Shown here: one piece after another, positions 17,880 to 28,126 of the stretch
Layout of the letters: every line of letters begins with the position of its first letter
Numbering within the stretch: the first letter of the stretch is position 1
Assembly (NCBI GenBank): GCA_964245825.1
Contig: CAXTNT010000004.1
Coordinates: 62,001 to 126,000, forward strand
DNA: 64,000 nt
DNA from: CAJCIY01 sp964245825
GTDB lineage: Bacteria; Actinomycetota; Actinomycetes; Mycobacteriales; CAJCIY01
Reading direction: 5' to 3'
Position numbers and translations under genes: made by a program
Notes under the pieces: generated by a model
The model's database searches: none
The model's input: only the letters and a program-made list of their open reading frames with translations
What the model was told of the DNA's origin: nothing

Positions 17880-18455
17880 ATGAGCGGCTATGTGACCAGG
17901 CCACTCGATGCCGAGACCTGGGATGCCTTCGCGCGCCTGGCCGAGAAGCACAACGGGGTGTGGGGCGGCTGCTGGTGTACCTGGTTCCATCCGGCGTGCG
18001 CCGAGAAAGGTGTGAGCGCCGCGGGCAACCGTGCGTACAAGGAACGCCTTGTTCGCGAGGGCAGCGCCCACGCCGCCCTGGTCTTCGACGGCGATGTCGC
18101 GGTGGCGTGGTGCGAGTTCGGGCCGCCGGCGGAGTTGCCGAACATCTACCACCGGAAGGAGTACGACGCGGCGCTGGGCACCCCGCCGGACTATCGCCTC
18201 ACGTGCTTCTTCGTCGACCGGAGCTATCGGCGCAAGGGGGTCGCCGCCGCGGCGCTGCGTGGTGCCCTGGAGCTCATCGCGAAGGCGGGGGGTGGTGTGG
18301 TGGAGGGGTATCCGCAGGACACCGGCGGGAGGAGGACGTCGGGCTCCTTCCTGTACAACGGCACTCGTACGCTCTTCGAGAAGGCAGGCTTCAGCTACGA
18401 GCGGTCCAAGGGGAAGAACCACTGCGTGATGCGGGCGACGGTCGCACCGAGCTAG
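17880..18455 (+). CDS. GNAT family N-acetyltransferase
   Basis: 191 residues with a GNAT fold. The acetyl-CoA loop is SYRRKGVAAAAL (about residues 115-126), followed by the terminal NGTRTLFEKAGF segment. An N-terminal WGGCWCTWF segment is typical of a subgroup of uncharacterised actinobacterial acetyltransferases. No strong ribosome site precedes ATG 17880. The substrate is unknown. Confidence 0.8.
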   Translation: MSGYVTRPLDAETWDAFARLAEKHNGVWGGCWCTWFHPACAEKGVSAAGNRAYKERLVREGSAHAALVFDGDVAVAWCEFGPPAELPNIYHRKEYDAALGTPPDYRLTCFFVDRSYRRKGVAAAALRGALELIAKAGGGVVEGYPQDTGGRRTSGSFLYNGTRTLFEKAGFSYERSKGKNHCVMRATVAPS

Positions 18456-18506
18456 CGGTCTCCGGGCCGGAGTGAGCGGAGCCGTTCCTCGTCCGGCTCG
18501 TTGGCC

Positions 18507-18512
18507 TAGCCT
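18507..18512 (+). promoter_or_regulatory. -10 box for the small membrane protein at 18519
   Basis: TAGCCT ends 6 bases before GTG 18519, a leaderless arrangement. Confidence 0.55.
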
Positions 18513-18518
18513 GGTGGC

Positions 18519-18833
18519 GTGGCCGACTCCCGGTACCGGATCTCGCTCGAGCAGTTCGAGCGCGAGACGCCGCGTGTGCACGCGCGCCCGGTCGACCCCG
18601 ACGATCCGGACGGCGAGATGTCGCCGGGAACGGCGTTCGCCATGGTCGAGCAGCCGGAGCCGCCGCCGAACCCCAACACGATCGAGGGCATCATCGCCGG
18701 GGTCGGCAAGATGGCCTCAGCCGCCGCCGCGGGCGGCACGACGGGGCGGCGGGCCAGGCAGTCCCAGCGTGCGCTCATCCTGATTATCGCGCTGCCGTTC
18801 CTGATCGCGCTGCTCGTCGTCCTCTTCCACTGA
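18519..18833 (+). CDS. small C-tail-anchored membrane protein
   Basis: 104 residues: a polar, Pro/Asp-rich N-terminal region, an Ala/Gly-rich stretch, basic residues (GRRARQSQR), then one C-terminal span (ALILIIALPFLIALLVVLF). The tail-anchored topology leaves about 80 residues in the cytoplasm. No family is recognised. GTG 18519 sits 6 bases after TAGCCT. Confidence 0.7.
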   Translation: MADSRYRISLEQFERETPRVHARPVDPDDPDGEMSPGTAFAMVEQPEPPPNPNTIEGIIAGVGKMASAAAAGGTTGRRARQSQRALILIIALPFLIALLVVLFH

Positions 18834-18881
18834 CCCGGCACGCCGGTGGCGTGGGTCGCGCTGTCTGCGAGGCTGAACGGC

Positions 18882-20096
18882 GTGGACCGGCCGATCGACG
18901 CCCTCGTCGTCGGCGGCGGCCCGGCCGGGCTCTCGGCCGCGGCCCGGATCGCGGCCGCGGGCCACTCGGTGGTCGTGCTCGAACGGGCCAGCGCCTTCGG
19001 CGAGCCGGTCCGTACCTCGGGCGGCAGCTTCATCCGGCCCATGCGGGCGATGGGCGTCCCGGCGCATCTCTGGCAGCCGGTCACCCGGCTGCGCATCGCC
19101 GGCCCCGGGGTCGACCGGACCTTCCGCTACCGGCGCGCCCGGATGTGCGTCCTGGACGTCCGCGGGCTCTACCAGTGGCTGGCGACGCGCGCGGCCGAGT
19201 CGGGCGCCGAGCTGCGCCTGCGCGAGCACGTCACCGGCGCGTTGCTCGAGCGGGGCGCAGTCGTGGGGGCGGTGGTACGGGGCCGGGGTGAGGTCCGCGC
19301 CCGGCTGGTGGTCGACGCCTCCGGCACCGCCGGCGTGATCGCACGCGAGGCGGGGCTGCGCGGCACCGCACCGCGGACGGCGGTCGGCCTGGAGGTCGAG
19401 GTCTTCGCCCCCGCGTACGACCAGCGGGAGGCGCTGCTCGTCGTCGGCGACGCCGTCGCGCCGGGAGGCTACGGCTGGGCGTTCCCGCGCGGTGACGGTC
19501 GGGTGCGCCTCGGCGTCGGTGTGGTCCGCCCGGACTCCGGCGCCGATGTCGAGGAGCTGCTGGCCCATCTCGTGGAGCGGGTGCCGGCGCTCCGCGAGAC
19601 CTGCGCGGGCGCGCAGCCGCTGGAGCGGCACGCGGGCGTGATGCCGGCCTTCGCCCACGGTGCCGTCCCCGCGGTCGCCGACGGCCTCGTCGTGGTCGGG
19701 GACGCCGCTGGGCACGGCTCCACGCTGCTCGGCGAGGGCATCCGGCATGCGATGACCAGCGGCCGGCTCGCCGGCGCCGTCGCGGCCGAGGCGCTGGACA
19801 GCCCGGGAACACCTGCGGCACAGGCGTTGTCGGCGTACCCGCAGCGGTGGGAGCGACGGTTCGGCTGGCAGATGCGGATCGGGTACGCCCTCCACACCCG
19901 GATCTGCACGTACACCGATGCCGACTGGCACCGGGCCCTGTCGGCGGTCGCGCGGATGTCATCCGGCGTCGTCATGACCGCACTCGCCGGGGAGCTGACA
20001 CCGCGGTTCGCGGCCCGCCTCGTCCTCCGCCACCCGTTGCTCGCCGCCGGCGAGGGACGCCGGTTCGTCCGGGCGGCGGCCGGGCGTGCGGCATAG
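18882..20096 (+). CDS. FAD-dependent oxidoreductase, geranylgeranyl-reductase-like
   Basis: 404 residues. The N-terminal dinucleotide-binding motif VVGGGPAGLSAAARIA (from about residue 9) and the late FAD motif VVVGDAAGHGSTLLGEGIRHAM place it in the PHBH/geranylgeranyl reductase group, which reduces isoprenoid double bonds or hydroxylates small aromatics. GTG 18882 is favoured because it starts the fold directly; GTG 18846 is the longer alternative. No quinone or carotenoid genes are nearby, so the substrate is open. Confidence 0.8.
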   Translation: MDRPIDALVVGGGPAGLSAAARIAAAGHSVVVLERASAFGEPVRTSGGSFIRPMRAMGVPAHLWQPVTRLRIAGPGVDRTFRYRRARMCVLDVRGLYQWLATRAAESGAELRLREHVTGALLERGAVVGAVVRGRGEVRARLVVDASGTAGVIAREAGLRGTAPRTAVGLEVEVFAPAYDQREALLVVGDAVAPGGYGWAFPRGDGRVRLGVGVVRPDSGADVEELLAHLVERVPALRETCAGAQPLERHAGVMPAFAHGAVPAVADGLVVVGDAAGHGSTLLGEGIRHAMTSGRLAGAVAAEALDSPGTPAAQALSAYPQRWERRFGWQMRIGYALHTRICTYTDADWHRALSAVARMSSGVVMTALAGELTPRFAARLVLRHPLLAAGEGRRFVRAAAGRAA

Positions 20097-20103
20097 TGGC
20101 CGC

Positions 20104-20553
20104 ATGCCACTGAACGGTGAGTACGAGCCGAGCCCCTCGGAATGGGTTCGGGAGCAGGTCGAGCTGTACGAGAGTTCGGGCGGCACCGAGGGGACGACCA
20201 TGCGTGGGATGCCGGTGGTGGTGGTAACCAGCCGCGGGGTCTCCAGCGGAAAGCTGCGCAAGAACCCGGTGATGAAAGTCGAGCACGAGGGCTCGTACGC
20301 GGTGGTGGCGTCCAAGGGCGGCGCACCGGACCAGCCGGCCTGGTACTACAACATCGTCGCGGACCCGCACGTCGAGCTGCAGGACGGCCCGTTGAAGCGG
20401 GACATGGTCGCCCACGTCGCGCATGGCGCGGAGCGGGAGACCTGGTGGGAGCGGTGTGTCGCCGCGTTCCCGGACTACGCCGACTATGCGAAGAAGACGG
20501 AGCGGGAGATCCCCATCTTCGTCGTCGATCCCGCGGACCCGCCCCGCGCCTAA
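20104..20553 (+). CDS. deazaflavin (F420)-dependent nitroreductase family protein
   Basis: 149 residues, the normal length for the Ddn/nitroreductase family. It contains SRGVSSGKLRKNPVMKVEH and PAWYYNIVADPHVELQ, which line the F420 pocket in characterised members. It likely uses reduced F420 to reduce quinones or other acceptors. ATG 20104 follows a weak CATAGT box by 6 bases. The window has no F420 biosynthesis genes. Confidence 0.88.
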   Translation: MPLNGEYEPSPSEWVREQVELYESSGGTEGTTMRGMPVVVVTSRGVSSGKLRKNPVMKVEHEGSYAVVASKGGAPDQPAWYYNIVADPHVELQDGPLKRDMVAHVAHGAERETWWERCVAAFPDYADYAKKTEREIPIFVVDPADPPRA

Positions 20554-20627
20554 CGGCCCGCTCCCCGAAGCCCGCGCCCGCTGACTGCCCGCGCCTTCTG
20601 ACTGCCACGCCCCAACCGCCCGCGCGC

Positions 20628-21707
20628 CTAACCTCCAGCGCGCCGCCGCGCGGTGCGGGTGCGGCGGGTGGCCTGCACGTCGCGCAGCACGGTCGAGTCC
20701 GCGCCGTCCAGCGTCCGGACCTCGGCCATGTTCAGGTCCAGCGCGTCCCGCCCGAGCGCGGCGTCCTCGTCGGACACGGTGCTGGGGTCCAGGAACAGCT
20801 GCGACAGCGCTGGGACGCGCTCGCGCATCTCCCGCTCGATCGTCGTGCACACGCTCTCGATCTCGCGGGCCCGCAGGTCCGCCATGAACTGCACACGCGC
20901 CGCGACCAGCACGCTGGCCGGCCCGAGCTGCATCGTCAGCACGTGGGCGATCCGCTCGACCTCCTCGTGCCGGGCGATCACGTCGATGGCCACCAACCGG
21001 AGCGCCGGGTCGGCGGCCTCGCCGATCAGCAGCTCCTTGGTGTCACGGCCGAGGGCGAGGGCCACGTACGCCAGCAGCACCGCGATCACGATCGAGGCCA
21101 CGCCCTCCCACACGTCGCGCCCGGTGAGCTGGTGCAGCAGTGTGCCGAGGGCGGCGATGCCGATGCCCACCACCGCGACCGTGTCCTCGCTGGCGACCGT
21201 CTTGACCGTCGGGTCAGGGCTGCGGAGCACGTACGTGGTGAACCGGCGCCCGGCGGCGGCTGCCTCGCCGTGCACCTGGCGCAGGGCCTTGAGCAGGGAC
21301 GCGCTCTCGAAGACGAGCGAGACGGCGAGGATCACGTAGACCACGACGAACTCGCCGGTGTCGGTGTGGTGGTGGCCGCCGCGGCTGATGGCGGTGACCC
21401 CCTCGTACAGGGCGAAGCCGGCGCCGGAGACGAAGATCCCGACGGCCGCGAGCAGCGACCAGAAGAAGCGCTCCTTCCCGTAGCCGAACGGATGGTCGCG
21501 GTCGGCCGGCCGTGCGGAGCGCTTCAGCGACAGCAGCAGGAAGACCTCGTTCAGGGTGTCGGCCGCCGAGTGCGCGCCCTCCGACAGCAGCGCAGCCGAG
21601 CCGCTGACCAGCCCGCCGATGATCTTGGCCGTCGTCACGAGCAGGTTGGCCGCGAGGGCGAGCAGGACCGTGGACCTGCTCTCCGCATCCTGCGCCGGCT
21701 CGCTCAC
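20628..21707 (-). CDS. cation diffusion facilitator family transporter
   Basis: 359 residues with six spans and the CDF metal motif GAHSAADTLNEV (HxxxD). There is also a DRDHPFGYGKERFFWSL segment and a cytoplasmic C-terminal domain. It exports divalent metal ions such as zinc, iron or manganese in exchange for protons. The HHHTD segment in a loop may bind metal. GTG 21707 overlaps the stop of the acetyltransferase gene. Confidence 0.88.
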   Translation of the reverse strand: MSEPAQDAESRSTVLLALAANLLVTTAKIIGGLVSGSAALLSEGAHSAADTLNEVFLLLSLKRSARPADRDHPFGYGKERFFWSLLAAVGIFVSGAGFALYEGVTAISRGGHHHTDTGEFVVVYVILAVSLVFESASLLKALRQVHGEAAAAGRRFTTYVLRSPDPTVKTVASEDTVAVVGIGIAALGTLLHQLTGRDVWEGVASIVIAVLLAYVALALGRDTKELLIGEAADPALRLVAIDVIARHEEVERIAHVLTMQLGPASVLVAARVQFMADLRAREIESVCTTIEREMRERVPALSQLFLDPSTVSDEDAALGRDALDLNMAEVRTLDGADSTVLRDVQATRRTRTARRRAGG

Positions 21708-22168
21708 GGGAGCACCTTGGCGAAGCACCGCGACATCGGCAGCTCGTCGTACGGTGGGTAGACCTCGATCGGCGCATAGCCGAGCCGCTCGTAGACGTGG
21801 ATCGCCTCGGGCTGCCGGTCCCCGGTCTGCAGGATCAGCCGGCCCGCGCCGAGCGTCCGGGCCCGTTCTTCGAGCCACCCCATGACCGCGTACGAGATCC
21901 CCCGACCGCGGCGGCTCTCAGCGACGATCAGCCGCTTGACCTCGAGCTCGCCGCGGAGCCAGCGAAGGGCGCCGTGCCCGACAGCGGTGTCATCGAGGTC
22001 GATGGCCAGGCAGGTCACCGCGATGTCGGCCGGGTCGATGTGCAGCGCCGTCGGCGGCCGGTCGATGAGGGAGTCGCGGTAGCGGGCGGACATCTCGACA
22101 TCCATCTGCGCGCGCATCGCCGTCGCCCGCGGGTCGGCCCACGGCACCTCGAGCACGCGGACCGACAC
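21704..22168 (-). CDS. GNAT family N-acetyltransferase
   Basis: 154 residues. The acetyl-CoA loop is ESRRGRGISYAVM, followed by HVYERLGYAPIE. GTG 22168 is chosen over the longer frame (to 22228) because upstream residues come from a decayed duplicate of the glucosidase tail and a weak -10 (CAGACT) lies 6 bases upstream. It is coupled by GTGA to the metal transporter gene. Confidence 0.8.
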   Translation of the reverse strand: MSVRVLEVPWADPRATAMRAQMDVEMSARYRDSLIDRPPTALHIDPADIAVTCLAIDLDDTAVGHGALRWLRGELEVKRLIVAESRRGRGISYAVMGWLEERARTLGAGRLILQTGDRQPEAIHVYERLGYAPIEVYPPYDELPMSRCFAKVLP

Positions 22169-22189
22169 ACCGACAGTCTGACGGCGCAC

Positions 22190-22282
22190 GCTCAGGCGCG
22201 AGCCACACGGGCCGCTCGCCAGCTGCACGCGCGCTCCGGCCGGCCGCAGGACCGGCTCGGCGCCGAGGTTGACGACGCAGCC
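22190..22282 (-). pseudogene. decayed duplicate of the GH13 glucosidase 3' end
   Basis: On the minus strand this reads CVVNLGAEPV, then LRPAGARVQLASGP, matching the end of the GH13 gene just upstream (CVVNLGAEPVPLPTGAQVLLASGP). The 32 bases at 22249-22280 are identical to 22477-22508, and the GGCTCGCGC end is also shared. The rest has drifted and the stop is lost. Confidence 0.7.
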
Positions 22283-22301
22283 CGCGCCGGCGCCTGCCTC
22301 T

Positions 22302-22384
22302 CACCCTCAGGCTGCGTTTGTCGGGGTTGCGTCCGGCTTCGCGCCCGATCTCCGGACGGAACCCCGACACCTGCGTACGCACCC

Positions 22385-22388
<4 letters not shown>
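22302..22388. repeat. 18-bp inverted repeat bracketed by 9-bp direct repeats
   Basis: Arms 22319-22336 (TGTCGGGGTTGCGTCCGG) and 22352-22369 (CCGGACGGAACCCCGACA) pair with one mismatch around a 15-base loop. CACCCTCAG occurs at 22302-22310 and again at 22380-22388, flanking the palindrome. The right copy covers the GH13 stop codon. It could be a small inserted palindromic element or a strong terminator; no T-run follows. Confidence 0.65.
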
Positions 22389-23944
<1,556 letters not shown>

Positions 23945-23950
23945 CCGCCG

Positions 23951-23956
23951 ATGCTA
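23951..23956 (-). promoter_or_regulatory. -10 box for the GH13 gene (leaderless)
   Basis: Minus-strand TAGCAT, 6 bases before GTG 23944. It overlaps the last codon of the upstream MmcQ-like gene. Confidence 0.5.
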
Positions 23957-24337
23957 GGGGCCGTGGGCGCTCAGGTACGCCGTCGCGAGCCTCTTGGGCG
24001 CCCGGGTCAGCCAGGCGTCGGCGACGATCTCCGCGAGCTCGGGCCCGGCGATGCGCTCGAGCCTGATCAGGATTGCGGCGTACCCCCGGAAGTGCGGCGT
24101 GGTGAAGAAGACCGCCGGCGACGACTCGATGAGCGCCCACTTCACGCCCTCGTCGGCGGTACGGGCGGCGAGGATCGGTCCGTCCGGCGCGTCGGCGCCG
24201 AGTGCGTCCAGGTCGCCGCGCCGCAGCGGCCGCTCCCACAGGAAGCCCTTGCCGCGTACGCGCCAGTCCCGTGGCGTCGGCTCGGTGCTCTCCGGCATCG
24301 CCAGCGCGAGGCGGCGCACCTCGTCCCAGTCGGCCAC
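23954..24337 (-). CDS. MmcQ/YjbR family protein
   Basis: 127 residues, the normal length for the family. It begins with WDEVRRLALAMPESTE and contains WRVRGKGFLWERPL and a C-terminal DAWLTRAPKRL segment. Members have a double-wing DNA-binding-like fold, but their role is not settled. GTG 24337 lies 6 bases after TACGGT. Confidence 0.88.
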   Translation of the reverse strand: MADWDEVRRLALAMPESTEPTPRDWRVRGKGFLWERPLRRGDLDALGADAPDGPILAARTADEGVKWALIESSPAVFFTTPHFRGYAAILIRLERIAGPELAEIVADAWLTRAPKRLATAYLSAHGP

Positions 24338-24343
24338 CCGGCG

Positions 24344-24349
24344 ACCGTA
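24344..24349 (-). promoter_or_regulatory. -10 box for the MmcQ-like gene (leaderless)
   Basis: Minus-strand TACGGT ends 6 bases before GTG 24337. Confidence 0.5.
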
Positions 24350-24483
24350 GCCAAGTGCCGGCCAGGCCGCCGCTGTCGAAGCCGCAGAAGTCGGTCACAC
24401 CGGGCGTACGACGTGCTGAGCGTGTAATGACTCGATGTCTCTCACGAGACAACCATTCGGGGCGTTGGGCTCGTTGATCTGGT

Positions 24484-24984
24484 GTGGGGGTCACCGTGGA
24501 AGCACCGGACGTCACCGGCTTCGAGCAGTACGTGCGTCAGCGTGGTCACGCGCTGGTACGGACCGCTGCGTTGTTGGTCGGGGACGTGCAGCTGGGTGAG
24601 GACCTGGTGCAGGAGGTGCTGTCGAGGCTGGCGCCGCGGTGGCAGTCTGTGCAGTCGCTCGAGCATCCCGAGGCATACGTCCACCGCGCCTTGGTCAACA
24701 AGGCGGTGTCCTGGCGGCGTCGGCGTAGCTGGACTGAGACGCCGACGGAGGTCTTGCCGGATCAGGGACAGGCCCAGCAGCCTTATGACGACGCCGTTTT
24801 CCGCGCGCTGCGCAGCTTGCCGCCCCGCCAGCGGGCGGTTGTCGTGCTGCGCCATTACCTGGACTACACCGAGGCCACGACCGCCGAGCACCTGGGTTGC
24901 TCGGTAGGCACCGTCAAGAGCCAGCACGCCAAGGCCGTCGTCAGGCTGCGGGCAGCGCTGACCGCAGAGGGGGAGGGCACGTGA
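24484..24984 (+). CDS. ECF RNA polymerase sigma factor (SigE-like)
   Basis: 166 residues with region 2 (LGEDLVQEVLSRLAPRW) and region 4 (ATTAEHLGCSVGTVKSQHAKAV). GTG 24496 (MEAPDVTGF) is an equally plausible start. It is coupled by GTGA at 24981 to a single-span protein, the same layout as the pair at 1234-2933. It probably controls a small envelope-related regulon. Confidence 0.88.
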   Translation: MGVTVEAPDVTGFEQYVRQRGHALVRTAALLVGDVQLGEDLVQEVLSRLAPRWQSVQSLEHPEAYVHRALVNKAVSWRRRRSWTETPTEVLPDQGQAQQPYDDAVFRALRSLPPRQRAVVVLRHYLDYTEATTAEHLGCSVGTVKSQHAKAVVRLRAALTAEGEGT

Positions 24985-25958
24985 TCGAAGGCTACGAGGA
25001 CATCGACCTGGCGCTGGCGCGGGCTGCGGCATCGGTCCCAGACGAGCCGCACCGGCTCGCCGGGACGCATCGCCGCCGCCTCCGTCGTCTGCGCCAGAGA
25101 CAGGCTGGTGTGGCCGCGGGCATCACTGCCGGGTTGGTGCTGGCGGGTGCGGTCATCACGGTTGTGCACCACCCGAACCAGGCCGCGTCGGTGACGACCG
25201 CCCCGCCGGGGGGGCAGCTGGTGGGCGCGTCCGGCAAGGTCGTTGCCATCCCGGGGCGGGCGGTCCGGTTCTGCGACCCGTTCGTCATAGTCAACGGCTG
25301 GTCAACGGTCCTGGACGTGGACTGCCCGGGGGTTGACGCCGAGGGCGTCGACGTTGGTGGGCTCACCGACCGCACTGACACCGCAGGAACGGTCCGCGGC
25401 GAGGCCCACCTAGTGGGCACGTACACCGGAGGTGTCCTGCACGTCACGGCGCAGGGTCCGCCCACGTCCGCGCCGAGGACTCCCACGATCCACGATCATC
25501 CGCCGTGCGCCGCACCCGCGAACGGCTGGGCAACCACGCCTGCCTCGGGTGAACTCGACGTCGCGGCGGCTATCGCCTACCAGACCGCGCATCCTGCCGA
25601 TGTCGTGCAGTTCGCGCTTGCGCATCCCTCCGCCGACCAGTCGCTGATCCTGATCCTGACAAACGGCAACCCCGCCGAGGCGCAACGCGCGCTTGCACGC
25701 GTATACCCGCCTGACCAGTTGTGCGTCGCGCAGAGTCGGTATTCCGCAGATGAGATCAAAGAGGCGACGAGAGACCCCGCACTAGTGGCCACGATGAAGA
25801 CTCAAATCCAGAGCGGGAATCTGGTGTTGAACCCGACCGACGACCAAGTCCAATATCAGATCGTCGGCATCATTGAGTGGCCCGCCATCGCCCAGGCCAT
25901 TAGGCACCACCCGGACGGCCTGATCACATTCGAGGCCTGGCTCACGCCGGTGCCCTGA
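24981..25958 (+). CDS. single-span membrane protein, probable sigma-factor partner
   Basis: 325 residues. A cytoplasmic N-terminus of about 42 residues is rich in Arg near the membrane (HRRRLRRLRQRQ). One span (about 43-63) and an extracytoplasmic domain of about 260 residues with several Cys (RFCDPF, VDCPG, PPCAAP, LCVAQ) follow. The extracellular part is not a clear propeller. Coupling to the sigma gene suggests it controls that factor. No known anti-sigma domain is recognised. Confidence 0.65.
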   Translation: MIEGYEDIDLALARAAASVPDEPHRLAGTHRRRLRRLRQRQAGVAAGITAGLVLAGAVITVVHHPNQAASVTTAPPGGQLVGASGKVVAIPGRAVRFCDPFVIVNGWSTVLDVDCPGVDAEGVDVGGLTDRTDTAGTVRGEAHLVGTYTGGVLHVTAQGPPTSAPRTPTIHDHPPCAAPANGWATTPASGELDVAAAIAYQTAHPADVVQFALAHPSADQSLILILTNGNPAEAQRALARVYPPDQLCVAQSRYSADEIKEATRDPALVATMKTQIQSGNLVLNPTDDQVQYQIVGIIEWPAIAQAIRHHPDGLITFEAWLTPVP

Positions 25959-26002
25959 CCCGGTTCTCCGCCGCTTGTCGAGTCTCCTCGCTGACTCGCC
26001 GT

Positions 26003-27073
26003 CTACTTTCCGAGCCGGACTATCTGGCCCGGGTCCTGGCTGCCGATGAGTGCCGGTGCCGTCGAGGCGTAGAGCGAACCGTGGTAGTACTCGAGGGCGA
26101 CGACGCCGGGCAGGCTGGCGACCGTGACGGGGCTTCCGCCCACAACTTCGGAGATGGTGCTGTCGCCCTCATTGGCGACGAAGACCGTCCCGCCCGGGGC
26201 GACGGCGAGGTTGGTCGCCCCCGCAAAGCCGCTGGCAAACAGCTGCGGCGTACCGCCGGCTGCCGGAATGGTGTAGACCATGCCCGGGTTGGCCGGGCCT
26301 TCGATGCCGCCAGGCAGGTCGCTGACATAGAGCGTGCCGTCGTGGAGTTCGACGTCAGTGGGCACGCCTTCGAACTTGTACGTGACTCCGATGAAGCAGG
26401 ACGGTAGGCCGGTCTCGGCGACGGTCTCGGCCGTGAACGTCACGGGGGCGGGCGGCATCACCGCAAGGGTCGACACGACCCCGGCGTCGGTGACCTTGAG
26501 GATGTCGTTACCCCCCGCGTCGCCGACGGCCCATGCGCCGTCGCCGAGCGAGACCACGGAGTACGGGTGTGAATCGACGACGCCGGTGTACTTCACGGGT
26601 GCGTGCAGCTTGGCCAGCGTGGACAGGACGCACGGGTCGGTGCTGTCGGTGCCGTACTCGGTCGTGCCGTCGGGGTTTGCGCTCGCCTCGTAGGCGGCGA
26701 GGTCGACCTTGACCGGCTTGGCTCCGGGCTTGAGGATCACGAGCTGCGTCAGGTGGTGGCTGTGGTCGCTCTTGGCATAAGCAACGGTGTGAGTCGCGTC
26801 GTCGTAGTCGACGCCGGCCACGTCGCCACGCGGCCCGGTGTGCCCGAGCGGGAGGGCTGACTTGGTGTCGGTGAGCAGACCCACGAAGGAGTCGGTCACG
26901 AACACGTGCCCGTTGCCAAGCGCGAATTGCAGCGGACCCACATAACCCGTCGCGACGACCTGCTTGACCTGCAGCTGCGGACTTGCGGCCCCTGCTGGCA
27001 TCGCGAAGAGCGACAGCGAAAGGACGCCACCCAGGCCGAGGACGGTACGGACGAGACTCGCGGATCTGAGCAT
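26003..27073 (-). CDS. ScyD/ScyE-like secreted beta-propeller protein
   Basis: 356 residues from ATG 27073, preceded by GGAAGG at 7 bases; an upstream in-frame start lacks such a site. A signal peptide (RTVLGLGGVLSLSLFAMPAGA) is followed by an NHL/SMP-30-like six-bladed propeller with repeats such as VPTDVELHDGTLYVSDLPGG and TNLAVAPGGTVFVANEGD. Homologues named ScyD/ScyE are widespread in actinobacteria and not tied to scytonemin there. It is likely secreted; the ligand is unknown. Confidence 0.82.
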   Translation of the reverse strand: MLRSASLVRTVLGLGGVLSLSLFAMPAGAASPQLQVKQVVATGYVGPLQFALGNGHVFVTDSFVGLLTDTKSALPLGHTGPRGDVAGVDYDDATHTVAYAKSDHSHHLTQLVILKPGAKPVKVDLAAYEASANPDGTTEYGTDSTDPCVLSTLAKLHAPVKYTGVVDSHPYSVVSLGDGAWAVGDAGGNDILKVTDAGVVSTLAVMPPAPVTFTAETVAETGLPSCFIGVTYKFEGVPTDVELHDGTLYVSDLPGGIEGPANPGMVYTIPAAGGTPQLFASGFAGATNLAVAPGGTVFVANEGDSTISEVVGGSPVTVASLPGVVALEYYHGSLYASTAPALIGSQDPGQIVRLGK

Positions 27074-27236
27074 GACGCGCCTTCCAACGACGGAGCCGAG
27101 TGCGGCAATCATTGGCACAGCGGCGGGCGTCGTCAAGGGCCGGCAGGCGTGATTACTGAACGGGGTTCGGTGGCGACGGAGCGTTAACCGCGCCGAGCGT
27201 GAGAGCGATTCACGTCGACCGCGATGGCGGTGGGCG

Positions 27237-27255
27237 GATCACACAGTCGGGATGG
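27237..27255. repeat. 19-bp direct repeat, left copy
   Basis: GATCACACAGTCGGGATGG. The right copy at 28024-28042 ends inside the 3' end of tRNA-Pro. This is either a long target duplication of the IS481 copy or an att-like duplication of the tRNA end. Confidence 0.75.
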
Positions 27256-28023
27256 TGGTGTCCTGGTTCAGGACATAGGAAACGGGTCTCTCGGGTCATA
27301 GGAAACCGGGGGCGGTTGATCATCGTCGATGTCGCAGGCCCGTTTGGTGATCACCGCAGTCGTGCCCGAAGGCCGGTCGCAGGCAGAGGTCGCCCGCGCC
27401 TACGGAGTGTCGAAGGGGTGGGTCAGCAAGCTCGTCGCCCGCTATCGAGCAGAGGGGGAAGCGGCGTTCGAGCCGAGGTCACGGCGCCCGCACAGCTCAC
27501 CGAACGCGACACCACCAGAAACGGTGGAGCGGATCGTGGCGCTGCGCCGGGCGCTGTCGGGAGCTGGGTTAGACGCCGGACCGGACACGATCGGCTGGCA
27601 CCTGGCCCGCGGCGGCGGGCCGGCGGTGTCACCGGCGACGATCAGCCGGCTGCTGAGGGCAGCGGGGCTGGTCGTGCCGCAACCCTCGAAACGTCCGAGG
27701 TCCTCCCACGTGCGGTTCGCCGCGGACCTGCCGAACGAGACCTGGCAGTCAGACTTCACCCACTACCGCCTGGCCGACGGCCTCGACTGCGAGATCGTGA
27801 CCTGGCTCGATGACCACTCCCGCTACGCCCTGCACGTCAGCGCCCACCAGCCGGTCACCGGCCAGATCGTGCTGGCGACGTTCCGCCAGGCCGTTGCCGC
27901 GCACGGGATCCCGGCCTCGACCCTCACCGACAACGGGAGTCCTCAACCCCGACAAGGACTACCAACCACAGCAGCCGAAACGATCATGAAGCCGCAGGTT
28001 CAGAGGTTTCCGATGTCCTGAGA
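27256..28023 (+). mobile_element. internally deleted IS481-family element
   Basis: Terminal inverted repeats TCAGGACATAGGAAAC (27268-27283) and GTTTCCGATGTCCTGA (28006-28021) match at 15 of 16 positions. The left tip also holds a small palindrome (TGTCCTG-GTT-CAGGACA). Between them lies a transposase gene missing its middle. A 19-bp direct repeat (27237-27255 and 28024-28042) flanks the element. Confidence 0.8.
27329..27989 (+). pseudogene. IS481-family transposase with internal deletion
   Basis: The N-terminal two thirds are intact: a helix-turn-helix (QAEVARAYGVSKGWVSKLVARY) and the start of the rve core with the first two catalytic Asp (WQSDFTHY and TLTDNG). At about 27938 the gene jumps to the normal IS481 C-terminus (VLNPDKDYQP), out of frame, ending at TGA 27987. 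The third catalytic residue (Glu) and the core's second half are missing, so it cannot be active. The read-through frame continues to 28021 with meaningless residues. Confidence 0.85.
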
Positions 28024-28042
28024 GATCACACAGTCGGGATGG
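28024..28042. repeat. 19-bp direct repeat, right copy (overlaps tRNA-Pro 3' end)
   Basis: Identical to 27237-27255. Its last 9 bases are the discriminator and 3' acceptor strand region of tRNA-Pro(CGG) read on the opposite strand. Confidence 0.75.
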
Positions 28043-28107
28043 CGGGATTCGAACCCACGACCTCCTCGTCCCGAACGAGGCGCGCTACCAAGCTGCGCCA
28101 CATCCCG
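28034..28107 (-). tRNA. tRNA-Pro(CGG)
   Basis: Minus-strand acceptor CGGGATG (28107-28101) pairs with CATCCCG (28041-28035), with discriminator A at 28034. The anticodon stem-loop CCTCG-TTCGGGA-CGAGG gives anticodon CGG. The T arm is GTGGGTTCGAATCCCGC. CCA is not encoded. Confidence 0.96.
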
Positions 28108-28126
28108 AAGCGCTCGCCGCGGCAGA

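Noticed and set aside
20569..20608. Short near-repeat (CTGACTGCC twice) between convergent genes
   Set aside because: Two imperfect copies in a C-rich spacer. No stem, no phase and no sign of function.
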